Assembly (NCBI GenBank): GCA_021648365.1
Contig: JAKISY010000008.1
Location: forward strand, 1-64,000
Length of the DNA: 64,000 bases
Source of the DNA: Verrucomicrobiales bacterium
GTDB taxonomy: Bacteria; Verrucomicrobiota; Verrucomicrobiia; Verrucomicrobiales; DEV007
Direction of reading: 5' to 3'
Position 1 is the first letter of the stretch, and each line of letters begins with the position of its first letter. Of this stretch, positions 56,446 to 64,000 are shown piece by piece. The notes below the pieces were generated by a model. The model was not told the DNA's origin. It made no database searches and saw only the letters and a program-made list of their open reading frames with translations. A program made the translations under genes and the position numbers.

Positions 56446-57357
56446 ATGGAAATTCTTAAGCGTAATAGTCTATCGATGTTTTGCTGCGCCGCGCTTAGTG
56501 CGCTGGCTTGCTGGTTCGTTTTTTCTGCGTCGGCAGAAGAGCTCTCGCTGAATCCCCCAGGGGGGCGAGAGTTTGTAAAGGATCATGCGGGTTTACTTGA
56601 TAAGGTTTCGAGGTTCACTGTCAGGTCTATTGGTGGTGCTTTGTTGAGGGATCAGACGATTCCTATTATGATTGTTACTATCGAGTCGATGGATAAATAC
56701 AGCGACGAGGATATGCGCATCGAAGCTTTCGCTGGTTTACTTTTTGATCAGTGGAGGATCGGGCAGGTTGATCAGGGGGAGGAAAGTTGGAACAAGGGGA
56801 TTTTGTTGTTGGTGTCGAAAAATGACCGTAAAGCTAGGATTGAGTTAGGTAAGGGCTGGGGCTTCCGCGAGGCTTATGTTTGTCAGAAAATCATGCGCAG
56901 GTACATCATCCCTCGGTTTAAGAGGGGGGATTTTGCTGGAGGTATTTTGGCAGGGGTCAAAGCTTTGGACAAGATGGCTAGAAGGCAGGGATTGCCGAGT
57001 GGGATGGGGAGGTATTCAAGTGATGATGTGCTAAGCAATCTTGGCGGTGAGTTTAAGTCTCTGGCGTTTTACCATTTGACGATGCCTATGGGGCATCGCC
57101 CGAAGTGGCACTTTGCCTTATTCTTTCTGTTGGCCTTCACTGTGGTATCACTGATTCGCAAAGGATCGAGTGGTTGGGCATGGGTTTTCTGGGCGATGGT
57201 GTTTGGGCTGCTGGGCACGATACTGATGCTGTTCCTGAAAAGCGGCAGAAGGAGTGGTGGATTTTTAGGTGGAGGTGGGTTTAATGGCTTTGGCTTTGGT
57301 GGAGGTTCTTTTGGCGGAGGTTCTTCTGGTGGTGGTGGGGCAACGGGATCATGGTGA
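56446..57357 (+). CDS. TPM-domain protein with Gly-rich C-terminus (YgcG-like)
   Basis: 303 residues with a signal peptide (~1-30). The TPM domain (~42-185) contains 'FVKDHAGLLDKVSRFTVRSI', 'IPIMIVTIESMDKYSDEDMR', 'KGILLLVSKNDRKARIELGK' and 'YIIPRFKRGDFAGGILAGVK'. Two membrane helices follow ('WHFALFFLLAFTVVSLIRK', 'WVFWAMVFGLLGTILMLFL'), then a Gly/Phe/Ser-rich tail beginning 'GGFLGGGGFNGFGFGGGS'. TPM proteins are reported phosphatases or membrane-protein quality factors; the physiological role is uncertain. It is followed after 12 bases by a second TPM gene. Confidence 0.88.
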   Translation: MEILKRNSLSMFCCAALSALACWFVFSASAEELSLNPPGGREFVKDHAGLLDKVSRFTVRSIGGALLRDQTIPIMIVTIESMDKYSDEDMRIEAFAGLLFDQWRIGQVDQGEESWNKGILLLVSKNDRKARIELGKGWGFREAYVCQKIMRRYIIPRFKRGDFAGGILAGVKALDKMARRQGLPSGMGRYSSDDVLSNLGGEFKSLAFYHLTMPMGHRPKWHFALFFLLAFTVVSLIRKGSSGWAWVFWAMVFGLLGTILMLFLKSGRRSGGFLGGGGFNGFGFGGGSFGGGSSGGGGATGSW

Positions 57358-57369
57358 GGAAAGATTATT

Positions 57370-58053
57370 ATGAAACAGGCATCGAGTATTTTTAATAAAA
57401 AACAGAGAGAGCAGATCGAAAAGGCTGTGATTGCGGCTGAGTCCAGCACGTCATGTGAGATCGTGCCGATTGTGGGGACGGTATCGGGGAACTACGATCG
57501 CTCGGAAGATATGATAGGTCTATGGTTCGCAGCTTTCTCGGCGGTGGGTGTTTGGCTGATGCTGCCTTTGCAGCTAAGTGAACCTGGATCTTGGGCGGGT
57601 CGCTCAGTTTTAGGTGGAGGCTTGTTTATGTTGGCAGTGGTTTTTTTAGCCTTCATCACTGGGGTAGTGATCGCGAACCGTGTTGCTTGGATGAAGAGGT
57701 GGTTCACTCCGAGGAAACAGATGCAAAAACAAGTCGAGGCACGAGCACGCGAGCTATTTTTTGATAACCGTGTTCACCATACTAGCGGTGGCACGGGCTT
57801 GTTGATCTATCTTTCTTTGTTCGAGAGCAAGGCGGTGGTTTTTGGAGATCAAGAAATTCTCGACAAGCTTGGCCAGAAGTTCCTCGATCAACTATGTTTG
57901 CAGTTGACCACTGAGCTTCAACAAAGACATCCGGCAGATGCTATGTGCCAAGTGATCGCCGAAGCTGGACGGCAACTCTCAACACTCTTGCCACGTGCTG
58001 AGGGCGACGTGAACGAATTGCAGGATGCTCTGGTGTTGATCGATGAGGAATAA
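57370..58053 (+). CDS. Second TPM-domain membrane protein
   Basis: 227 residues, no signal peptide. The N-terminus 'FNKKQREQIEKAVIAAESST' followed by 'CEIVPIVGTVSGNYDRSEDM' is the start of a TPM fold. Two membrane helices lie at ~55-105 ('AAFSAVGVWLMLPLQL', 'GLFMLAVVFLAFITGVVIAN'), and 'GGTGLLIYLSLFESKAVVFG' resumes TPM-like sequence. TPM genes are often paired like this, one with an N-terminal signal and one with internal helices. 12 bases after the first TPM gene, with 'gaggaaag' before its ATG. Confidence 0.85.
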   Translation: MKQASSIFNKKQREQIEKAVIAAESSTSCEIVPIVGTVSGNYDRSEDMIGLWFAAFSAVGVWLMLPLQLSEPGSWAGRSVLGGGLFMLAVVFLAFITGVVIANRVAWMKRWFTPRKQMQKQVEARARELFFDNRVHHTSGGTGLLIYLSLFESKAVVFGDQEILDKLGQKFLDQLCLQLTTELQQRHPADAMCQVIAEAGRQLSTLLPRAEGDVNELQDALVLIDEE

Positions 58054-58186
58054 TAAGGCAACGAAAATCCTCGTCTTGTAGGGGGATATCTGCTAGGCAG
58101 TTGTAGCAGAACAGGAGTTGTGGTTGGTGCGGATGATGATCGACGTTCATCATTTTTTTTGTACAAGTATATTTCAATCAGCAGTT

Positions 58187-60133
58187 ATGGATTTTACCCG
58201 ATATTGTCAATGGTCAGCCTATGCCTTGATTGCCGCATCGTTGGTCTCATGTGCGTCGAAGGGACAGGTGAAGGAGCATCGGTTGCCGATTGTGGGTTCG
58301 CGTATAGTGCAGCGTCTCATCAATCCAGAAAAGCTGACGGATGAAACACGAAATTTATTGAAGGAAGAGGGACTGCTGCGGTGGTATAAACATCACCCTA
58401 CGCGGGTGGTGGTCGCTTTACGCAAGAAGCTCGATACGCAGCCTAGTACGAAACTGCGTTTGGCATTGGTGGAGGTTTGCTCGGATACGGGTGAGCGCTT
58501 GTTAGATAGAAATAACAACCGTGCGATGGGTTTTCACTTGGCTGCCGCTGAGATTGCTTTGCAGGGCAGTTTGCAAAAGGGAAGTAGCAACACGGCGGAA
58601 GCAAGGGAACAGTTATTGGGTGCTTATGATTACAGCTGTGGACGAGTTGCGCGTATTTTGTTTGAGTCGAATCATGATTGGAGTTCAAAAATTTCAGTGG
58701 AGGGACCCGACAAGACTTATCAACTGAGCTGCCGCACGCAGGGTGCAGGTCTGGTTGAGATGAAAAAATACGATGAAATCTGGGCGGCTGAAAATCTAAC
58801 TTTCGACGAGGATAGCGGCTTGCAGCGAGTGCTTCGCGATGGCTTTGGGGGCGCGCTAGTGCTGCATCGGAAGTGGACTGAGCAGCGCGCCAAAGAGGAT
58901 CCCTTACTCTCTAAGATGGGTTTAGCGATGCCGGTGACAGCTACCTTAAACCCTGTGGGTAAGGATGGCGCCATGGACATGAGTTTTCACGATGTCTTAG
59001 TGACGGAAAAGACGCAGCTTCAAGGCAGGGCGGTGAGCTTGAAGGCTGATTTCACAGCTCCTTTGGCGGTGCTGTATAGTTATGAGCACTGGAAAAATGT
59101 GGGCTTGGCAGGGTTGTTTCATCCGGAGCGCAACCTAGGGCGTTTGAGTTTGTTCAAATTGGAGGAATTCAGAGAAGATCAGATACCTGTGATCCTAGTG
59201 CATGGTTTGATGTCTAGCCCGGCTACCTGGGCGAAGGCAGTCAATTCATTAAGGGCTGATCCTGTGCTGCGTGAGCGTTACCAACCCTTGTTGTTTTTCT
59301 ATCCCACAGGTTTTCCGATTGCTTATAATGCGGATCAATTGCGCACTTATCTGAAAAATTTCAGGCAGACGCTGGATCCTCAGCATAAAAATCCCGACAT
59401 GAGTCAGATAGTCATCATCGGTCACAGTATGGGAGGTATCTTGAGTAATGCGCAGATACGTAGTAATCATGGTGATGTGGGGGCGTCTGGGCAGCAACTG
59501 GGTGAAATGGGAGAAAAAGAAAAGCTGGTGCGTGAGGCTTTGGCGAATTATGAGGCGAACCCTGATATCGCTCGTGCGGTGTTTGTGGCGACTCCCCACC
59601 GAGGCAGTGATATTGCGCAAAAATCGGTAGGCGGAATCGTATCGCATTTTATCAAATTTCCCGGCAAGGTGCTGACTCAGAATGCATTGACGCAGGGTTT
59701 GTTGTCAATGGGCTCGACTTTGAGCGGACTGGATTTGAATATCGATTCTAAGCATTTTAATGGCATCGAGAGTTTGAAGCCAGATGCGCCTGATTTGGCA
59801 GCGATTTTGGAGCAACCGATCAGATCAGGTGTGCGCGTTCACTCCATCATCGCCCGTGCAGATCCTACGGTGCCATTAGAGGAGAGTAATGACGAGGTGG
59901 TGGATTATAAGAGCGCTCATCTCAACTCGGCGGTTTCAGAGAAAGTGGTGCATGCCAAACACATGACGATCAATCGCAATGATGACGCGATCGAAGAAGT
60001 GCGGCGTATTTTATATCTGCACGCAGGTTTGTCCTATACTCCGACGGTCAAAAAACAGCAGCTGGAGAAAGTGAAAAACAAGCGTGCTAGTAAACGGCGC
60101 TTGCCGATGTATCCGTCGCGGCGTCGTCCTTGA
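58187..60133 (+). CDS. Lipoprotein alpha/beta hydrolase
   Basis: About 648 residues from the ATG at 58187 ('MDFTRYCQWSAYALIAASLV'); the frame is open from 58118 but the upstream codons precede a clear lipoprotein signal 'LIAASLVSC' with Cys near residue 23. Residues ~60-350 are an unassigned helical/beta region. The hydrolase part has 'QIPVILVHGLMSSPATWAKA' (oxyanion His-Gly), nucleophile 'VIIGHSMGGILSNAQI' and a late 'VVHAKHMTINRNDDAIEE' containing the catalytic His. It could be an envelope lipase or esterase. The tail is very basic. Convergent with a methyltransferase 12 bases on. Confidence 0.85.
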   Translation: MDFTRYCQWSAYALIAASLVSCASKGQVKEHRLPIVGSRIVQRLINPEKLTDETRNLLKEEGLLRWYKHHPTRVVVALRKKLDTQPSTKLRLALVEVCSDTGERLLDRNNNRAMGFHLAAAEIALQGSLQKGSSNTAEAREQLLGAYDYSCGRVARILFESNHDWSSKISVEGPDKTYQLSCRTQGAGLVEMKKYDEIWAAENLTFDEDSGLQRVLRDGFGGALVLHRKWTEQRAKEDPLLSKMGLAMPVTATLNPVGKDGAMDMSFHDVLVTEKTQLQGRAVSLKADFTAPLAVLYSYEHWKNVGLAGLFHPERNLGRLSLFKLEEFREDQIPVILVHGLMSSPATWAKAVNSLRADPVLRERYQPLLFFYPTGFPIAYNADQLRTYLKNFRQTLDPQHKNPDMSQIVIIGHSMGGILSNAQIRSNHGDVGASGQQLGEMGEKEKLVREALANYEANPDIARAVFVATPHRGSDIAQKSVGGIVSHFIKFPGKVLTQNALTQGLLSMGSTLSGLDLNIDSKHFNGIESLKPDAPDLAAILEQPIRSGVRVHSIIARADPTVPLEESNDEVVDYKSAHLNSAVSEKVVHAKHMTINRNDDAIEEVRRILYLHAGLSYTPTVKKQQLEKVKNKRASKRRLPMYPSRRRP

Positions 60134-60145
60134 TAGGGCGGCTGC

Positions 60146-60712
60146 CTATTTCTCAGCCACAAAAACAAAGGCGGGCGGGAAGTTCAGCATCACCGACCGG
60201 GTGCGCTCGATTTTGGCGAAATAGCGGTCGAGTAAACTACGGAAGCGTTTAGCAGGTTTGAGCAAGTGAACCCCGGTGTAAGCAAAAGTGACAAAAGTGC
60301 CGCCGTCTTTGAGTTGTGGCACGACATTCTCAAGTAGCGAGGTTTGCAGCTCTTCAGGGAATTTTGCCCAAGGAAGTCCGCTGACGATGATGTCGAATTG
60401 ACCATGCTGTTTGACCCACGCAGAAAAATCGAAATCCTGGCCAGGCGCTTGTTCGAAATGTAGTTCGGGGTGCACCTTCTGCAGATGGGTATGGAAGCTG
60501 GCGTTGATCTCGATGCCGAGGTAGCGTCCATCTGGCCCGAGAGTGCGCTCGAGGTCTTTGGTGAAGGCACCCGTGCCTGGACCTAGCTCGAGCACGTGCG
60601 AGTGTGCTTTCACACCTGCAGAGCTGACGACGTGTTTTGCCAATTTGGGTCCCGAGGGGGCGATGGCACCCGTCTGATGGAAATGCTCAAAATAGTTGTG
60701 GTAAAAGGCCAT
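60146..60712 (-). CDS. Class I SAM-dependent methyltransferase (PmtA-like)
   Basis: 188 residues. The SAM-binding motif is 'VLELGPGTGAFTKDLERTL', acidic motif II is 'YLGIEINASFHTHLQK', and motif IV is 'DIIVSGLPWAKFPEELQTSL'. The 'SGLPWAKFPEE' segment and the size match the phospholipid N-methyltransferase (PmtA, phosphatidylethanolamine to phosphatidylcholine) group; related rRNA adenine dimethylases share the fold, but the usual 'NPPY' is replaced by 'GLPW'. No PC-synthesis partner is nearby. It is 45 bases after the UbiA-like gene on the same strand. Confidence 0.82.
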   Translation of the reverse strand: MAFYHNYFEHFHQTGAIAPSGPKLAKHVVSSAGVKAHSHVLELGPGTGAFTKDLERTLGPDGRYLGIEINASFHTHLQKVHPELHFEQAPGQDFDFSAWVKQHGQFDIIVSGLPWAKFPEELQTSLLENVVPQLKDGGTFVTFAYTGVHLLKPAKRFRSLLDRYFAKIERTRSVMLNFPPAFVFVAEK

Positions 60713-60757
60713 TTGCGGGTAGGGCTAAAATGAAGTGGATTAAAAAAATCGTTATCG

Positions 60758-61702
60758 TTATTGCGCTGTGTGAAGGAAGGCTTTGGCATCGAATAGACCG
60801 TATTTGTAGGCGTAGAGCAAGCCTACTGCGGCGATCGAGGTCAGTGCGGTGCAAGCGACCACCCATGGGTTTTGTAAGAGTTGCTCAGGTTCCAGTCTTG
60901 CACCAGCTTCGCTCATCGCATGATTAAAATAGGCGATAACGGCGAGAATGATGAGTGGAAAGACAAATACTAGATTGTTGAAAGGATCGTAACTGGAGAT
61001 CGCCCAGCCGGAGCAGAAGCAAAACAGATTGGCGTAAGTGACCATGGCGATGATCAGGGTTTTGTTGGTATAAACTTGGAAGGACTTGCGGTATCTACCA
61101 CTGAGCTCCACATCGTCAATCATGCGGAATTCGGAGTAGCGTTTGCCCGTCATCAATAATCCGCCGAAAGCCCACCAAGCAAGCATGATCGAGAGCGGCG
61201 GCGCAGCCAGACCCTCGGTGAGCGCATACCAACCGAGCCATAAGCGGATCGGGTTGTTGAAAGATTCTGCGATCACATCGAGGTATGCGCGATCTTTCAA
61301 GCGCACAGGCGGTATATTGTAAACCAAACCGCTGAAAAGCAGCAGACCGAGGGCGATGGTGTAGCCAGGATTAGGGAACCACCATAGGGCGAGTCCAAAA
61401 CCTACTACGACTAGGCCTGCCATCATAGCCCAAAGAATAGGCACTTTGACTTTACCGGCAGGAATACCACGGTGTTTTTTGGTCGGATGTAGGCGGTCGA
61501 AAGGGGCGTCGAGGATTTCGTTGAGGATGTAATTAGCAGACGCGATCAGACAGGCAGGGATGAGCGAGAGGGCTGCAGCCCAAATCAAAGGTGTGGTGAT
61601 TTCTAGATCGAAAACCAGCACAATGGCAACAGCATGGCCAAAGACGATGAAAATATTTTTTAGCCAGTGGTCAATACGGGCGACTTTGAGATATTCGATC
61701 AT
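60758..61702 (-). CDS. UbiA-family prenyltransferase (decaprenyl-phosphate phosphoribosyltransferase-like)
   Basis: 314 residues, about eight membrane helices. The start 'YLKVARIDHWLKNIFIVFGH' and motif I 'NEILDAPFDRLHPTKKHRGI' with the Asp-rich site match the DPPR-synthase branch of UbiA, which makes lipid-linked ribose from PRPP. The second motif near 'DRAYLDVIAESFNNPIRLWL' is also of this type. The UbiA family also includes prenyl transferases for quinones. The 263-base spacer upstream carries no convincing gene. It precedes the PmtA-like gene. Confidence 0.85.
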   Translation of the reverse strand: MIEYLKVARIDHWLKNIFIVFGHAVAIVLVFDLEITTPLIWAAALSLIPACLIASANYILNEILDAPFDRLHPTKKHRGIPAGKVKVPILWAMMAGLVVVGFGLALWWFPNPGYTIALGLLLFSGLVYNIPPVRLKDRAYLDVIAESFNNPIRLWLGWYALTEGLAAPPLSIMLAWWAFGGLLMTGKRYSEFRMIDDVELSGRYRKSFQVYTNKTLIIAMVTYANLFCFCSGWAISSYDPFNNLVFVFPLIILAVIAYFNHAMSEAGARLEPEQLLQNPWVVACTALTSIAAVGLLYAYKYGLFDAKAFLHTAQ

Positions 61703-61965
61703 GTTGAAAAGAGAAAGTTGGTACAGTGGCAGATTTGCGCCCGCCGAGCTTCACTGGCAACGGATAGCTCAAAACAGACGGATTGACAAAGAGATTTACG
61801 CAGGTAAGTCCATCGACCTTTCAAATAAGTGGCACCTGCATCACCACACACACTTTTCCCTCTGGCGCGGGATTGGCTATCTGTTCGCCCTAGGAATGGT
61901 GTGGGATGCTGAACCGGCACGGCTCTAGATAAAATCTTATGCCAAAAACGCTGCAGCATGGAGAG

Positions 61966-62820
61966 TCAACGTGGGATGATCGGCAACAAAATATGAGATG
62001 AATATTTTTCATCGTGATGAATGCTCTGCGTTGCTTTGAACACCTCTGTATCCGCTCCAAAAGGGTCGCCACTATTCGGATTGCGGTCAAAACGCGGGAA
62101 ATTGCTGCTTGATATCTCGACACGGATCTTGTGACCTACTTTGAACCAATTGCTCGTCACCCACAGATCAATTTCATATTTCACAATCTCCCCCGGCTTG
62201 ACCAACTCGGCCTTACTGCGTGAATTTCTCCACCGCGCACGAATAATGCCGTCACAAAGATTGTAAGCTTTACCATCCGGATGCACGTCCACCAACTTGG
62301 CGGTGAAATCCGTGTCTTTGGCGGTTGTCGCGGCGTAGAGCACCATCTTCACTGGACCCGTCACCTCGACCGCCTGCTTCAAGGACTCGCTGGTATAAAC
62401 CAAAATATCGTCACGCTGCTCCACCTCCGATTGGTCATACGGTCCAATCGGAGTAGCTACCAAGTTATTGCCACCCATGGTCGGCGCAGGGTCACTCGGA
62501 TCATAGACGAAGGCATCCACCTTGCCAGCTTTCGATTTGACGAGTTTCAAGGCTCCACTACCATCCGGATTTTTCGCATCACCGTCACTATGGAGATACC
62601 AAGGCGTGTATTGGTAAGGCGTGCGCATCAGAATGGTTGGAAATGATTCCCCTTCTTTGGGTAGAAAAAGGTTAGCCGCCAGTTCCGTGCCATCGCTCAT
62701 GGCAATCATCACGTTTTTCTGGAAAGTGAACCCTCCCTCCCGCGAGTGTCCAGATGTGGTCACACAGAAAAATAAAGCCGCCAATACAAAAGCGCGCCTG
62801 AGCTTGGAGGTAGTTTTCAT
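61966..62820 (-). CDS. CocE/NonD-family hydrolase lacking its catalytic core
   Basis: 284 residues with a signal peptide. The N-terminus of CocE/NonD esterases or X-Pro dipeptidyl peptidases is intact: 'MIAMSDGTELAANLFLPKEG' and 'PTILMRTPYQYTP'. It then jumps to 'WYLHSDGDAKNPDGSGALKL', 'FVYDPSDPAPTMGGNN' and the complete C-terminal jelly-roll domain ('DFTAKLVDVHPDGKAYNLCD', 'IRVEISSSNFPRFDRNPNSG'). About 300 residues, including the nucleophile G-x-S-x-G and the cap, are missing, with the frame kept. An 8-base direct repeat aaggcgtg (62601-62608, 62616-62623) lies at the join. It cannot be an active serine hydrolase. It overlaps the upstream gene by four bases. Confidence 0.85.
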   Translation of the reverse strand: MKTTSKLRRAFVLAALFFCVTTSGHSREGGFTFQKNVMIAMSDGTELAANLFLPKEGESFPTILMRTPYQYTPWYLHSDGDAKNPDGSGALKLVKSKAGKVDAFVYDPSDPAPTMGGNNLVATPIGPYDQSEVEQRDDILVYTSESLKQAVEVTGPVKMVLYAATTAKDTDFTAKLVDVHPDGKAYNLCDGIIRARWRNSRSKAELVKPGEIVKYEIDLWVTSNWFKVGHKIRVEISSSNFPRFDRNPNSGDPFGADTEVFKATQSIHHDEKYSSHILLPIIPR

Positions 62821-64000
62821 TTTGTTATCGTATTCAGTTTTTCAAATAAAGGTGCCACTCGCTCGCGCTGAATATCAACTGTCCGCTCAACATCCTCCTG
62901 TAGCAAATAACCAGTTTTCTGTAATTCGACGCACTTCGCCCTGAGCTTGGCGAGGTAATCATCCAGAGAAGCATAACGCTCTTGAATAGAAAGTCGGGGA
63001 TCTCCTCTTTCCTCTCGCTCCTTCTTGCTTAGTGGAAAAGGAATGTATGAACCTTGCAAAGCGAGCAGTTCATTTTCCGCTCCGGCAGCTTTTTTCCGCA
63101 AACGCCAACTGGTGTAAGTCGCCACCGGAACAGCCACTTCAGGCGGAGACAAACAGGCCACATCATTGCCGTCAGCATCTGACTTAGGCACCAGCACGCG
63201 ATAATCACCTCTAGGCAGGGGTGGCTGATTTTCCACGATGCCATCGCTCTGCCAACTCGGTCCAAAATCAAGATAGGACGGTTGTTGAATCACTCCCGGA
63301 TAACGAATGCCCGGAATGTTGGGAAATCCCGTCGCATTTTGTGTCCAGGCTACCAGAGTGCCTTCGCTGATCTTTGGATACACACTAGGTGGAGCCGGCT
63401 GTCCGCCCGCGCTCCAGCGATCCAGCGCCAACAACAGGCAACGCAAATAAGGTTTAAAATTGCCTGGGTTTCCCAGCGTTTGACCATCACCTTGTTTAGG
63501 AGGAAAAGAGCTCGGCCCATGCTGCGTGCCACCGAAAAAATACAGGCGAACGTTATCCGGAATCGCAACATCCTTTTTCCCCAAAGGGTCGGTGTGCACC
63601 AAGGAACCACTGCGGTTCCAATATTCAGACGTCGATTGCGTGTGCAGAATCAGAGGTGCTGTAGCGCTTTCAATCGCACGGTCGAGAAGTCCCTGCTGCT
63701 GACCCGATAGTGGATCAATCTGTTTTCCATAAGCAAAAGGGAAGCGGTCCGGCGGGTAGTCGTGGTGATCGTGTTGACCCGCATGCCGAGTCGGCTGGGC
63801 AAAACGGTGATTGAAAGAGCCCATGCCTGATCCGGATACATGAGGGATCAGACCATCGAAGACTTTTTGTTTATTTTCATCTGCGTTGAATCCCCAATAA
63901 AGAAACTCACGCAAAAACCGTCCGCTCTGTGAAACGCCAAAACCATGGGCTCGCTCGATCACTGGCTTGCCGTCAACCATCAAGGGGTTGCCGTTGCCGC
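62817..64000 (-). CDS. Alpha/beta hydrolase domain protein (Abhydrolase_10-like), 5' end outside window
   Basis: The frame remains open to base 64000, so the N-terminus is missing. The visible ~395 residues contain the nucleophile region 'AHGFGVSQSGRFLREFLYWG' (G-x-S-x-S-G), 'RLYFFGGTQHGPSSFPPKQG' with a likely catalytic His, and a C-terminal part 'GLLDRAIESATAPLILHTQS'. This matches a family of large exported alpha/beta hydrolases of unknown substrate, often called alpha/beta hydrolase domain-containing protein. A start inside the window at the TTG at 63981-63983 is unlikely because homology continues upstream of it. Its stop overlaps the CocE-like start by four bases (ATGA), so the two are co-translated. 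Confidence 0.85.
   Translation of the reverse strand, partial: GNGNPLMVDGKPVIERAHGFGVSQSGRFLREFLYWGFNADENKQKVFDGLIPHVSGSGMGSFNHRFAQPTRHAGQHDHHDYPPDRFPFAYGKQIDPLSGQQQGLLDRAIESATAPLILHTQSTSEYWNRSGSLVHTDPLGKKDVAIPDNVRLYFFGGTQHGPSSFPPKQGDGQTLGNPGNFKPYLRCLLLALDRWSAGGQPAPPSVYPKISEGTLVAWTQNATGFPNIPGIRYPGVIQQPSYLDFGPSWQSDGIVENQPPLPRGDYRVLVPKSDADGNDVACLSPPEVAVPVATYTSWRLRKKAAGAENELLALQGSYIPFPLSKKEREERGDPRLSIQERYASLDDYLAKLRAKCVELQKTGYLLQEDVERTVDIQRERVAPLFEKLNTITK

Noticed and set aside
61560..61928. 122-codon plus-strand ORF overlapping the UbiA start and the spacer
   Set aside because: Its first half is antisense to UbiA; the rest ('HWQRIAQNRRIDKEIYAGKS') matches no family I recognise and has no start of its own.
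1..64000. tRNA, rRNA or other structural RNA genes
   Set aside because: No T-loop-like ggttcgaatcc or cloverleaf patterns and no rRNA stretches were seen by eye in the intergenic regions; a covariance-model search could still find a small RNA.

Overview
The window looks like a chromosomal segment of a Gram-negative bacterium of the Planctomycetota-Verrucomicrobiota-Chlamydiota group, most probably a Verrucomicrobiota. This is inferred from the gene content: a sulfatase and a BNR-repeat protein with signal peptides, a complete MoxR/DUF58/DUF4381/BatABCD locus, a CTC-type bL25, a monomeric isocitrate dehydrogenase, LolA/LpxL/ExbBD envelope genes, and intergenic 'cacgaag'-type repeats. No rRNA, tRNA, CRISPR array, prophage or transposase gene was seen. 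Most starts I inspected lack a Shine-Dalgarno sequence, including those of housekeeping genes.

Layout. 1-5 kb: the end of a ParA/MinD-like ATPase, a low-complexity protein, and a large ABCG-type transporter with TerB-like and FHA-like N-terminal regions. 5.4-14.4 kb: a very long pyruvate:ferredoxin oxidoreductase, divergent from dihydrolipoyl dehydrogenase, then a highly acidic zinc-ribbon membrane protein with tandem repeats. 14.4-21.5 kb: dgt, an ExbB-ExbD-TPR energy-transduction operon and a 7TM-HD phosphodiesterase. 21.7-25.9 kb: a housekeeping block (gmhA, prs, rplY, pth, rpsF, ssb). 26-35.8 kb: an envelope block with LolA-like, MsbA-like ABC, glycosyltransferase-methyltransferase fusion, polysaccharide deacetylase, small membrane protein, LpxL-like acyltransferase, MMPL exporter and two related small envelope proteins. 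It resembles the tailoring and export part of aryl-polyene clusters, without any synthase gene. 36-47.4 kb: a CBS protein, icd, a BNR protein and the MoxR-Bat locus, in which batA has no ordinary start codon, batB has a broken MIDAS motif and batD carries a palindromic element in its 5' coding end. 47.5-52.5 kb: a vapB antitoxin followed by a vapC toxin reduced to 43 codons, a HAD hydrolase, a sulfatase and a pRiA4b ORF-3-like protein. 52.6-56.3 kb: a redox operon (pirin, DoxX, CDGSH-glutamate synthase fusion) divergent from a LysR regulator. 56.4-64 kb: two TPM-domain genes, a lipoprotein alpha/beta hydrolase, a SAM methyltransferase, a UbiA-type prenyltransferase, and a CocE-type hydrolase that has lost its catalytic core, coupled to a truncated second hydrolase.

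The strongest observations are the missing batA start, the internally deleted vapC and CocE genes, the palindrome inside batD, the aryl-polyene-like block without a synthase, and several unusual fusions. I did not find one clear, wholly new system. The least described candidates are the TerB/FHA-ABCG protein, the acidic zinc-ribbon protein and the CDGSH-glutamate synthase fusion operon.
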